From the NCBI GenBank assembly GCA_022495995.1, contig JAFEMH010000738.1, forward strand, positions 62,001 to 126,000: 64,000 nt of DNA, given 5' to 3'. Origin of the DNA: Adenophora triphylla var. japonica. Lineage: Eukaryota; Streptophyta; Magnoliopsida; Asterales; Campanulaceae. The notes under the pieces were generated by a model. That model was not told where the DNA came from. It did not search any database and worked only from the letters and a program-made list of their open reading frames with translations. Both the position numbers and the translations under genes were made by a program. This document shows positions 47,690 to 57,599 of the stretch, one piece after another. The stretch's first letter is position 1. Each line of letters starts with the position of its first letter.

Positions 47690-48886
47690 GTGATAATGCG
47701 ATTGTTAATAAAAACGTAAGTGTGAGTGTCAATTAGCGTAATAAATGTCTCTCTGTTTTAATAAGTTTTAGTGTGATTATTAAATGTTAGTGTGACTGTG
47801 TGAGGGTCTAAAACCTGATTTTTAAGGATTAATTCCCCAAAAGTACCCAAATCTTATGCAATTCTCAAAGAGGATAGCCTTTTTCTATGGTTTCCTTTCC
47901 TTCGGGTTCATATATAGGGAATATTTAAGGCCCACATGCCCCTCCCCTCCCCTCCCCCTCAAACCCCTCAAACACGCTCAACCTTTCCAGCATTTATCTT
48001 CTTCTGTGCTCTCTCTACAATCGCTTTGCCCTCTCTCGCTCTCTCTCTGTACCCTCCTTCGCCTTTCCTCCGACCAAATCGCTTTCTCATGTGGTGACTC
48101 AAATCTCCCATTTCCCACTCCCTGATCATCCCACCTAAATAAACACTTTAACCATAACCCTAACCCTAACCCCCCTTCATCTTCTCCGGTTCCTCGGCTT
48201 CTTCTCCAAACTCTCCGACAGCCCACACCATTTACGTCTTCTTTTCCCATGATTGCGCGCCAGAAACTATCGGAGCCTTTCTGAGTTATCTCTACATCAT
48301 ATTTGCATAAATCTACCGCCCCACTCCTTTATGTTAAAGCTAAGAACATGGAATTTGAGATTCGATTGTTCTCTCCGATTACGCTCAACTGTACCAGCTC
48401 CCTTGTTATGGCCAACACCAACAATAAATCTTCTTATTCTCCATCTACTCCCGTGTTCCAACTTATGTTTGATTTTCTGAAAGTGTACTATAATGCTTGA
48501 GAAACCTACAAAATTATTGAAAAAAATGTTAAGTTTGTTGTTTATTGACGAATTGGGGTTTCTAAAATTGATTTTTGTTAGTTTTGGTTTGAATATTCAT
48601 GTATGAGAGTTATCATACCGATCAATTTTTGGTCTGACTCTCAGAGCTATTTTGGTCCAATTTTTTTTGCTTTTATATCACACAATTTAATTTTGAGAGC
48701 CAATTGACTAAGTTTCTTTTTCCTATGATATTATCTATCAATTTTTTTGGGCTCTGTCTATTATAGTTATTTTGACTCTTATAATTGGCTAGTGGCTTAC
48801 AAGAGTTTTTCTTTCCTGTGATAGAAATGTTTTTTTACTCTGACAACTGTCTATTAGACTATTAGAGTGGGTTATCAATTTCTGTT
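47690..48886. other. Intergenic, pyrimidine-rich stretch with no recognised gene
   Basis: From about 47930 to 48250 the plus strand is rich in C and T, resembling a 5' UTR or promoter remnant, and it contains CCCTAACCCTAACC near 48158. Short frames around 48250-48500 show no family I know. The rest is AT-rich. Confidence 0.4.
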
Positions 48887-48953
48887 TGTTAGAATGTGAA
48901 GAGGAGTAAGATTATAATTTCTATATTATTTCTGTCTCATCTTTTACAATTGT

Positions 48954-50516
48954 CTAAGACAAAAACTTGGGTGAGAACACATATGCCCCGTCTCATCAGC
49001 ATAGAGACGGGTCATTTTTAGGTCCATGATCCGGAAAATTACCCGCTCTCTTATATATACATACGTAAATGCTCTTCTCTTCTCTCTCTCTATCTGATGT
49101 AAATGTGAGAGACCTCCATTCTTGCGACCCAATCTCTCCCCTAGCCTAGCTCTCTCCTCTCTCCAACCCACCACCCACAGCACCTTCATCATTTCCGAGG
49201 CCATTATCGCAGGCGTCGACTTGAGAGATCCGTCGATCTCTCCCTCTCTTGCAACCCCAGCCACCTGACGCCCCTCCCGCCTTCTCTTCCTCGTTTTCCG
49301 CGGATACGAGCCAAATTTAAAGTGGTTGTTTGGTGGAGCTTTCATCTTTGTTATTTCTTTGCATATCATCTCATTGTTGTTTGATTTCCTGCAAATTCAT
49401 CCAATGAATTTGTTGTTCTTCATATTTTCTTTTGCAAATTCAGCTTGATTGAAATTGCTAGCCACACTGTTCATTGTTGTTGAGTTTGAGATTCCTTGCA
49501 TAATACTTGTTTTCTTAGTGCTAAATCATGGAAAGTTCTACGATGATGAATTTTTTTTTTTCTAAAAAAAAAAAGTGAAAAGTAATAGTTACTATAACGT
49601 AATGTAATAATTGAATGCATATAAAGTAATAATTTGTATACATTAAAAGTAATACATATATACGAAAAGTAATAGTATTTTTCCTATGTTTTACTTCGTT
49701 TGGCAAAAGTAATACTTCTCATTTGTTTAAGTAATAGTTGGTATGTGCTATAAGTAATAGTACTACACTTGTGAAGTAATATTGTTTTTTTTTTTAACTA
49801 ATAATAGTTTTAAGAGCTTAATTTTCATTTGAGTAATACTTCTCATTTGTTTAAAGTAATAGTTGGTATTGCTATAAGTAATAGTACTACACTTGTGAAG
49901 TAATAGTGTTATTTTTTAACTAATAATAGTTTTGGAGCTGTTTTTCATTTTTTGAGTAATCTTACCATTTGTTTAAGTAATAGTTGAGTATTCTTCATAG
50001 TAATATGTAATAGTACTACACTTGTGAAGTAATAGTGTTATTTTTTTTAACTAATAATAGTTTAGGAGCTTGTTTTCATTTTGAGTAATACTTCTCATTT
50101 GTTTAAGTAATAGTTGATATTGCAAAAGCAGGTATTACGTTTACTTATGAACAATGTTACTTTAAGAGATGGTAACTATTACTTTTTCTAAACCATTGGC
50201 TGAAAAGCTTGAAAAAATAATATAAAACAAAAAAAAATAATATAAAAACTAAAAAAAAAAGCAAAAAGCAAAAAAAAATAAAATAAAAAAAATAAAATAA
50301 AAAAATTGGGCCTAAAAAATATGGGAGGCCTAGGAAATAAATAAAGACCAATTAAAAATCGAAGAAGGCTTCAAATTGCTTGGAAGCACGTAATGAATTT
50401 GGCGTGGACTAGGAATTATTGGTTTGGGTGATTATGCCCAGTGGATCATGGTGGGTAGGCAATCTCATCCATGCGTGAGACGGATCCTAATGTGTTCTCG
50501 CGAGGAGACCTCCTCT
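48954..50516. mobile_element. DNA element nested in the left LTR
   Basis: This segment is absent from the right LTR. Its ends carry inverted similarity: GAGAACACAT...CCGTCTCA near 48973-48997 against TGAGACGGATC...ATGTGTTCTC near 50475-50500. No exact target duplication is defined beyond TTGT. Inside are a 141-residue minus-strand frame (49369-48944) of no known family and an AGTAATA-rich minisatellite. Confidence 0.55.
49711..50130. repeat. AGTAATA-rich minisatellite, unit about 123 bp
   Basis: The phrase AATACTTCTCATTTGTTTAA recurs at about 49711, 49834 and 50087 with a diverged copy near 49958. Between copies lie GTAATAGTACTACACTTGTG and a T-run followed by AACTAATAATAG. Confidence 0.85.
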
Positions 50517-51056
50517 TGTTTTAAATACCTATTTATACTAATTTTAGAGTCCTAATTCTAATAGGAGATACAATCCTATATATACATAATAATCATTCTT
50601 TGACTATGATTCTATTTTAGCTTTATATTCTACTTTCCTACTTAATTAAGGAGTCTTCCTAAAATACAAAGTTAACATTAGGAAACAAGTATTTTCTTGC
50701 AAACTCGGTCCGCTCCATCGGTCTAGATCCGTTTCACTCAGTCCGATCCATCTCGCTCCACCATATTCTCCTGGCTCTCCCTCAAGTTGGAGGATCTACA
50801 ACGTAGATACCCAACTTGCCAAATAAAAATTAAAACGTTTTTAAAAAAAAATTCTTTCACTTCGACATGCAACATCTGCGCCAAGTTCTTCCTTTTTCGT
50901 GTTGCAGCTCAAGCAACCTCGGGTTCGTTTTTTTTTTCAACAACAACAAAAATTTGTTCCAATATCTGAAGAGTCATCCATATCAGGTCTTCTTTCTTCA
51001 ATTATGTGCACAATTTGTGCTCGCACATATCATCTTTTTCTTCAATCTCCGGTTTT

Positions 51057-51313
51057 GAGTGAACGACACTCGATCATCGTTTTATAGTGAACGGCACTCA
51101 ATCATCGTTTTTATAGTGAGCGACACTTTCGATTATATCGTTTTTATAGTGGACGACACTCGATTATCGTTTTTATAGTGGGCCGACACTCGATCATCGT
51201 TTTTATAGTGGACGACACTCAATCATCGTTTTATAGTGAATCGACACCTCGATTATCGTTTTTATAGTGAATCGACACTCAATCATCGTTTTTATAGTGA
51301 ACGACACTCAATA
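51057..51313. repeat. 30-bp minisatellite in the copia-like internal region
   Basis: About nine units of CGACACTCGATCATCGTTTT followed by TATAGTGAA, with small length changes. The unit is 28-31 bp. Confidence 0.9.
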
Positions 51314-51975
51314 TTTTTTTTTTCAAGGGATAGTGGCGCAGAATGGTATTGAGGGTTGTTTCCAGCAGTATAGAATGATATATCTACAAGTTCTTGAGCA
51401 TATACTAGAGGAGAAAGTGAGTTCACCTCGCAAGAAGACGGGCTTCGGGGCATTTTGGTAAATTTTTGAGGCTGCTTGACGTTGTAAAACTATGACTTTG
51501 GCTAGACTACGACTCGATCGAAGATGAAGGTTGGAATGCATTTCTTCGTTTGGGCTTGATGGGTTGATGGCGGAAGCTAAGGTGGTGAGGGTGTGGGCGG
51601 CTTAGTGGTTTCGCGAAGAAGTTCTTCTATGGATCTATGCTTCACGATACCATGTTAGAATGTGAAGAGGAGTAAGATTATAATTTCTATATTATTTCTG
51701 TCTCATCTTTTACAATTGTTTTAAATACCTATTTATACTAATTTTAGAGTCCTAATTCTAATAGGAGATACAATCCTATATATACATAATAATCATTCTT
51801 TGACTATGATTCTATTTTAGCTTTATATTCTACTTTCCTACTTAATTAAGGAGTCTTCCTAAAATACAAAGCTAACATTAGGAAACAAGTATTTTCTTGC
51901 AAACTCGGTCCGCTCCATCGGTCTAGATCCGTTTCACTCGGTCCGATCCATCTCGCTCTCCACCATATTCTCCAA

Positions 51976-52251
51976 CTCGTTTGATGTGAAGCACGCATGA
52001 AAAGGGGCTTTTGAGATATTTTTGTCTTATGGGTCTTAAAGCGACAATGGTGACTTTTGGCAATGTTATGGCTGATGTGGAGGCTAATCCTACAAGACAA
52101 AACCAAGAGAAATGGATGACCCGGAGAAATTTTTGGTCTACTAGACAACTGCAAGTTGTGGGAAATCGGTGGGCCCTTGCTTACTTGTGTTGGAGAAGCA
52201 CGCACGAAGACTTAGAATTTGGAGAGTGGCATACACTCCAACGAAGACAAA
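51976..52251. other. Unique sequence with a short open frame
   Basis: A plus-strand frame (52011-52262) ending at the hAT element encodes KATMVTFGNVMADVEANPTR and similar. I do not recognise it, and it may be chance. Confidence 0.3.
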
Positions 52252-52259
52252 CAAGAAAG

Positions 52260-52878
52260 TAGAGCCGTCAAGTTGGGGCTGAGGTTCAGTGCCTGGGACG
52301 TCCCGTCCCGCAATAGATTTGGAACGGGATGGGACGAGTTTTAGTCCCGTCCCGTCTCGTCCGTTCTCGTCGTGGAGACAACATAATTTCGTTCCGTCCT
52401 GTCCCGTATTCCCGAATTGACAGCTCTAGTTGTAACCAAGGAAATTATCTATATTGCCTATTCATGTTTCTTGTTACCATCTCTGATCTAGCAAACAAGG
52501 CCATCATATACTTGGATATGAAGCCTTCAACTAGTAAAAAGAACAAAGAATCAATAGTTGAGCAGTGCTTTATAATGATATATCTACCCATTCTCTCTGG
52601 TCATGTTTTGCACATACATTGCATTTCTGCAATGTATGTGTTATCACTAACTTTATTCAGCTTTCATAATGATATTATATTTATGGATATTGATTTTGGC
52701 GCCTAGTCAACGCTTATCCCTTCTAGTCAATGGGTCCCGTATGGGTCCCGCGGGATCCCGCGTCCCGTAAATGGGACGGGATGGGACGGAGTATTTTAGT
52801 CCCATCCCGTCTCGTTCCCGTCGTGGGACAACGTAATTTCGTCCCGTCCCATCCCGTATTCCCGTATTGATGGCTCTA
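52260..52878. mobile_element. hAT-type non-autonomous element, 619 bp
   Basis: Termini TAGAGCCGTCAA and TTGATGGCTCTA are inverted repeats. CAAGAAAG is duplicated exactly at 52252-52259 and 52879-52886, the 8-bp duplication of hAT elements. Inside, about 105 bp (GGGACGGGATGGGACG... through CCCGTATTCCCG) occurs near both ends in the same orientation (52325-52430 and 52770-52875). The middle shows no transposase. Confidence 0.93.
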
Positions 52879-52886
52879 CAAGAAAG

Positions 52887-53216
52887 TCAAAAAGCAAAAT
52901 CTAACATTTTAGTAAGAACCAATATAATTATGCCATATGTTAAATGAATTCCACTAATTTATTAAATTTCTAACTATTTATATAATAAATCATCAAAAAT
53001 GTAAATTTATTAAAAAAACCACTTGCCATATTATTTCTCAATTATAAATAGAAACCAAATTTTACATATTACAAAAAATATTTAAATTTTTAATTTTGCT
53101 AATATAGCCATTTATCTCTTATTAACTTCAAATATTTTTTTTTAAAAAAACTATCGAAAAATAATTATATCAATAAAATTATTTAATTAACAATTATAAG
53201 TATTATAAAAATAAAA

Positions 53217-53218
<2 letters not shown>
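52887..53218. other. AT-rich sequence, nothing recognised
   Basis: Very AT-rich, with no frame or repeat that I can name. Confidence 0.4.

Positions 53219-53282
<64 letters not shown>
53219..53282. repeat. (AT)n microsatellite
   Basis: Uninterrupted AT dinucleotides. Short AT runs resume at 53567-53577 and a second long tract lies at 54232-54304. Confidence 0.98.
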
Positions 53283-53283
<1 letters not shown>

Positions 53284-53284
<1 letters not shown>

Positions 53285-53566
53285 TCCCTCCGTCCCGGTT
53301 CACTTGACACCAAAATGAATGACACAATAACTAAGAAAAAAGAATAAAATAAAAGAAATGTGTGGTAGAAAATGAAGAGAGAGAATGAGTGAGGTAAATA
53401 GTAGTGTTGGTTGAATAAATTGAGTGGTGAAAAATGAAGAGAGAGATTTGAGTGGTGGGGTAGAGTGAATATAAAATTATAAAAAGTTTGCCATTTTGGG
53501 TGGTGCCAAGTAAAGTGGGATGGACCAAAATGGAAATTAGTGCCAAGTGAAGTGGGACGGAGGGAG
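53284..53566. mobile_element. Stowaway-like MITE inside an (AT)n tract
   Basis: CTCCCTCCGTCCCGGTTCAC / GTGAAGTGGGACGGAGGGAG, flanked by TA within the microsatellite. 283 bp, the same subfamily as 46402-46677. Confidence 0.93.
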
Positions 53567-53578
53567 TATATATATATA

Positions 53579-54228
53579 CAGAAGAGATCCTATGCAGATC
53601 AAACCGTACGGTTTTCTCTAAACAAATGCTTCTTTCTTTCCTCGTAACCTCGTAAGTGAATTTTCTCAACACCTTTCTCTCTCTATACACGCCTTAATCT
53701 TTACCCCCTTTTTCTCTTTCAACCTCAGTTATCTCCATTCTCCTTTTTCTTACGATCAAAATGTTCTTGAAAAAGGGGCTTCAAGTGGACAAGAGGCAGC
53801 AGTGGACGGCTATGTTAGGGCCGCCGGTGAGTCGGAAAATTTAGTGTCGTGAAAAAATTCAGAAGGGCGGGGGAATCAAAAATTGATTCAAGGGTTTTGA
53901 AGAGGCGGATGAGAGAGGTGATGTTGGATAGCAGGGTGGTTGTGAGGTCATTCATGGAGGTGGCGATGAAGATAATACTACTGTTCCCATAGTTTATATC
54001 ATTGAAATCGGAAAACCCAGTTCATGTATCCATATATAAAGTAAAAACTAAACAAGATGGCAGCGGCGAAAGAGGTGTGGTGGGGAAGATGGAGGCCACT
54101 AGGTGAGATTCGGAGGAAGAAGATGAGAAGATAAACTTTTTTTTTTTAATTTGAGAAAGTTCACTTACGAGGAAAAAAAGAATCATTTGTTTAGAAAACC
54201 GTACGGTTTGGTCCGCATAGTATCCTTT

Positions 54229-54230
<2 letters not shown>
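53579..54230. mobile_element. TIR element with ~80-bp arms, (AT)n on both sides
   Basis: The left arm GATCCTATGC...AAACCGTACGGTTTTCT mirrors the right arm AGAAAACCGTACGGTTT...GCATAGTATCC. The arms continue through CCTCGTAA...GTGAA. The centre (about 53760-54000) is GC-richer than the arms and could be a captured gene fragment, but its frames contain stops and I cannot name it. Superfamily not decided. Confidence 0.75.

Positions 54231-54231
<1 letters not shown>

Positions 54232-54304
<73 letters not shown>
54232..54304. repeat. (AT)n microsatellite
   Basis: Long AT dinucleotide run directly after the TIR element. Confidence 0.98.
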
Positions 54305-54307
<3 letters not shown>

Positions 54308-54607
54308 GAAGAGATATATTATTATCATATAAAATAATTAAGAATAATAAAATAATATGAATAATGATAATAATTGTTAAAGAAATGAGTAGAAAGAATT
54401 AAAAATAGTGGAGTATTATAAAAAATATAAGAGAGAAATCGATTACTTAAGTCACCATTGTGGATAAAATGGTATGGAATGGTGGTTATTGATAACTGAT
54501 TACGGGTAACTAATGCGGAGGAGAGAGATGTTTCATTGTTCGAGTTTGAGAGTCACCATGTGAATAAGCGTTAGAGGTGCTAGAATAATATTATTCCATT
54601 TTAAGAA
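54305..54607. other. AT-rich sequence, nothing recognised
   Basis: No gene or repeat seen. Confidence 0.4.
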
Positions 54608-54610
54608 TTA

Positions 54611-55877
54611 GGCTCCGTTTGTTTGGCAGTAAAACATTTTTCGGAAAACGTTTTTCGAAAAATATTTTTCTATAAAATGTTTTCCTGTAAAATGTTTTAC
54701 GGATGTAGAGCGTAAAATATTTTACGGAGGAAGGGTGTAAAATGTTTTCGGGTGTTTGATAAAACGACTCATATTTCACAAGGTGACCTACCCCCAGTTT
54801 TTTTTTTTTTTTTTTGTAACCGCCCACCCACCCCCGCCTACCCCAACCCCCACCATCCCCCAAATTTTTTTTTTTTATAATCGCCCCCACCCACCTGCTA
54901 CCCCCCCACTGCCCCCCCCAATTTTTTTTTTTTTGTAATCAACCCACCCCCCTCCCCCAATTTTTTTTTTTTGTAATCAACCCACCCACCTGCCCCTACC
55001 CCCCCCACCCCCTTCCCAATTTTTTTTTTTTTTTTTTCAGTAATCAACCCACCCACCCCCACCTACCTCTTCCCCCAAAATAATATTTTTTTTTGTAATC
55101 AACCCCCCCCACCTCCTGTCTACCCCACCCTCTCAAAAAAATTTTTTTTTTTTTGGGGGTGGGGGAGTGCAGAAGGGTGGATGAGTTAATTACAAAAAAA
55201 AATTTTTTTTTGGGGGGTGGATGGGAGGGTGGGGTAGGGGGGGTGGTGGGTTGATTAAAAAAATTTTTTTTTTTGGGGGGGTGCGTGGGGTAGGCGGGGA
55301 GTGGGTGAGGCGATTACAAAAAAATTTTTTTTTGGGAGGGGGTGGGGTAGGCAGGGTGGGTGGGTGGGCGATTAAATTTTTTTTTTTTTTTGGGGGTGGT
55401 GGGGTAGGCGGGGGGTGGGGGGGCGATTACAAAAAAAATAATAATTTTTTTTTGGGGGGTGTGGGGTAGGCGGGGGTGGGTGGGGCGATTACAAAAATTT
55501 TTTTTTTTTTTTTTGGGGGATTTGGTGGGTGGGGGGGGTGGGGTAGGCAGGGGGGGGGTGGGGCGGTTACAAAAAAAAAAAATTTTTTGGGAGGGGGGTG
55601 GGGTAGGCAGGGGGTGGTTGTATCGGGCGTAATATGAGTTGTACATTAAGGCTTCCATTTTTCGAAAAATGTTTTACTTAGGACAAGGTCAGTAGGTCGT
55701 TTTACTTAGGAAGGGCGTAAAATGTTTTTCGAAAAACGTTTTACTTAGGCAACCAAACAGCGAAAAACGAGTTATTTTTCGGAAAACATTTTTCGGGGGC
55801 AAACCAAGCAGCGTAAAACGAGTTATTTTTCGGAAAACGTTTTTCGAAAAATGTTTTACGGCCAAACAAACGGAGCC
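54611..55877. mobile_element. Large foldback TIR element, TTA target duplication
   Basis: Termini GGCTCCGTTTGTTTGG and CCAAACAAACGGAGCC are inverted repeats, with TTA at 54608-54610 and 55878-55880. The subterminal DNA repeats AAAACGTTTTTCGAAAAATG words in both orientations. The TTA duplication suggests PIF/Harbinger, though similar termini occur in other families. No transposase frame is present. Confidence 0.85.
54797..55615. repeat. Convergent minisatellites, T-tract plus C-rich then inverse
   Basis: The left half has about six units, each a run of 9-20 T, then GTAATCAACCCACCC and a C-rich tail. The right half has about seven units in inverse orientation, GGGGTGGGGTAGGCGGGG followed by GCGATTACAAAAAA. 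Strand composition flips near 55155. The right half has many runs of three or more G. Confidence 0.95.
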
Positions 55878-55880
55878 TTA

Positions 55881-56163
55881 ATTTTAATTGTAAGGACAAT
55901 TGACTTTAGAGGCCTTCTCTGTTTTCTTAATGAACCAAAATTGCGCTTCTAATTTCTAAATACTCCCAAGCGTACGTCTTACTACGATGTCTATATTAAA
56001 ACACGTTTAAACTTAAACAAGAGTTAAAAGTATGATTTTTTTTTTCTTTAATAAAGCACGTTTTCCTAAAGCTTTGGGTCCCGCCTCCTCGCGGCGGCCG
56101 TCTTCCTGCTCCGCCGAGCAAATAACCGTGATCGCCTCCGCCGCCTTCTTCCGCGTTCAGCAA
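55881..56163. other. Spacer before the duplicated LHCB1-ABCB region
   Basis: AT-rich, becoming GC-rich at 56080-56160. No gene recognised until the ABCB-like fragment. Confidence 0.4.
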
Positions 56164-56300
56164 CTACCTTCTTCTTCTCGCTGAAGCAACAAGAGCATTT
56201 GATACAGATTGTGAGAGAATTTTACGTGAGGCACTCGACAGGATCATAAACAAGAGAATAATTGTTGTGATTCTTGAGGAAAGACGGTTGAAAAAGGTAA
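56164..56300 (+). pseudogene. ABCB transporter fragment (Walker B/D-loop), unit 1
   Basis: The plus frame reads NYLLLLAEATRAFDTDCERI then LREALDRIINKRIIVVI. It lines up with the Walker B, D-loop and following helix of ABCB (P-glycoprotein-type) nucleotide-binding domains (consensus ILLLDEATSALDAESER). The Walker B Asp is Ala here and the D-loop SALD is RAFD, so the site is dead. Upstream ABC signature sequence is missing. A lone exon remnant. Confidence 0.75.
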
Positions 56301-56622
56301 AATGTTCTTATCTATGATTTATTCATGTTAGTTGTAGGCTTATTGGGGATTCCTCATACTTACTGTAATGTAACTGCTGGTGCATAAAATCTAATTTAAT
56401 TTAATCCTTAAACTGACAAAATGTTAGTTGCTGGCTTATGTGTTGGGGATTCTTCCGACGTTTCGATTAGGTTTTTATGTCTCTTTCGTAAGTTCTATTT
56501 CCTGTAAGGAACTGTAGGTGCATAAAATCTAATTGGCAATGCCTCATTCATTTAATTTAATTTACATGTTGGAGACCTCATGTCCACCACTCGTTACCAA
56601 CATTTCTTGCGAAAGAAACCAC

Positions 56623-57392
56623 TCACTTTCCGGGAACAAAGTTGGTGACAAAAGCCCAAGCATTGTTGTTTACTGGGTCTGCAACTACGGCCTGAACAAA
56701 GAATCCAAACATTGAAAACATGGCTAGTCTTCCATTCTTGAGCTCCTTAACCTTCAACTCAACAAATGCTTCTGGATCATCAGCCAAGCCCAATGGGTCA
56801 AAGCTTCCACCGGGGTACAATGGGTCTACAATCTCACCCAGTGGGCCACCGGCAATTCTATATCCCTCAACAGCACCCATCAAGATAACCTGGGTGGCCC
56901 AGATTGCCAAAATGCTTTGTGCATGGACCAAGCTGGGATTACCCAAATAGTCCAGTCCACCCTCACTAAAGATCTGGGCTCCAGCCTTGAACCACACAGC
57001 CTCTCCAAACTTGGCACCGTTGCGAGATAGAAGCTCTGGGAAGACGCACCCAAGAGCTCCAAGCATGGCCCATCTAGAGTGGATCACCTCGAGCTCACGG
57101 TTCTTGGCGAAGGTCTCAGGATTTGCCGAGAGCCCGGCGGTGTCCCAACCGTAGTCACCGGGAAATTCTCCAATAAGGTATGATGGGGCCTCTCCAGAGA
57201 ATGGGCCCAAGTACTTGACTCTGTCTGGGCCGTACATGGGCTGCCGGATGAGACAGTCTTGGCCTTGGCTGCAGTTTTACGCATGGTAACCTTGAATTCG
57301 CCAGTGGTGACCCCTGAGGTGACGATGGAGGGGGAAACCTTGACTGTTCTTCCTGCAAAAGTAGAGGAGAGAGCCATTGTTGAAGCAGCCAT
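56623..57392 (-). pseudogene. LHCB1: LHCB1 (LHCII chlorophyll a/b-binding protein), copy 1, broken
   Basis: The intronless gene starts at 57392 with a plastid transit peptide ([15 protein letters not shown]). The mature start [15 protein letters not shown] follows, then one G is lost in the TGG of the WYGPDR motif (near 57237) and the frame shifts. The remainder continues in the next frame from [10 protein letters not shown]: helix B ([13 protein letters not shown]), helix C ([14 protein letters not shown]) and helix A ([15 protein letters not shown]) are intact. A second lesion is an in-frame loss of 39 bp near 56680, removing [13 protein letters not shown], including the chlorophyll-ligand His of the C-terminal helix. 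The deletion lies between two GGTCTGC words. With both lesions this copy should make no working LHCII. Confidence 0.92.
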
Positions 57393-57488
57393 GGTGTGTA
57401 TATGGAAGGATGACAGGTGGGCTGTTATTGAAGAAAGGGAAAGAGTTGGGATTAAAGGTGTTGGTGAAATGACTGTGACTTTGGGATT

Positions 57489-57555
57489 GTTTAAATAGGT
57501 GCCCAAAGAGATAGCACTGATACCTTGCGATATCTCTATCTTATTGTCTATCGGC
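57489..57555 (-). promoter_or_regulatory. LHCB1 copy 1 promoter: TATA box and GATA cluster
   Basis: Minus-strand TATTTAAA (57490-57497) lies about 98 bp upstream of the start codon. Further upstream is a GATA-rich cluster (CGATAG, AAGATAGAGATATC, GGTATC), a pattern typical of light-regulated CAB promoters. Confidence 0.6.
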
Positions 57556-57599
57556 CATACATAGTTTCTAGATTTTTTGCATTTGGCATTATGTATACT

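Larger units (their letters stand above)
48887..51975 (-). mobile_element. Non-autonomous copia-like LTR element with nested insertion
   Basis: The right LTR, 51653-51975, starts TGTTAGAATGTGAAG and ends CCACCATATTCTCCAAC. The left LTR has the same start at 48887 and the same end near 50771, but is split by a foreign 1.56-kb piece (48954-50516). On the minus strand the right LTR is followed by TGGTATCGTGAAGCATAG (51635-51652), a corrupted copia PBS. A purine-rich tract (CTTGAGGGAGAG) precedes the left LTR at about 50773-50785. The internal region (about 50772-51634) has no gag or pol, so the element depends on others. Confidence 0.75.

Noticed and set aside
48149..48178. CCCTAACCCTAACC resembling telomere repeat.
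   Set aside because: Only two to three units and not the exact plant telomere word (CCCTAAA). Probably chance within a pyrimidine-rich region.
48944..49369. 141-residue minus-strand frame in the nested element.
   Set aside because: No recognisable domain, and it spans a CT-rich tract that reads as Arg/Glu-rich on the reverse. Not supported as a gene.
55221..55658. Glycine-rich or proline/lysine-rich open frames across the G/C minisatellite.
   Set aside because: They arise from low-complexity repeats in any frame and have no start context or homology.
57259..57498. Plus-strand frames antisense to the LHCB1 copies.
   Set aside because: They are mirror frames of a strongly codon-biased gene, with no independent support.
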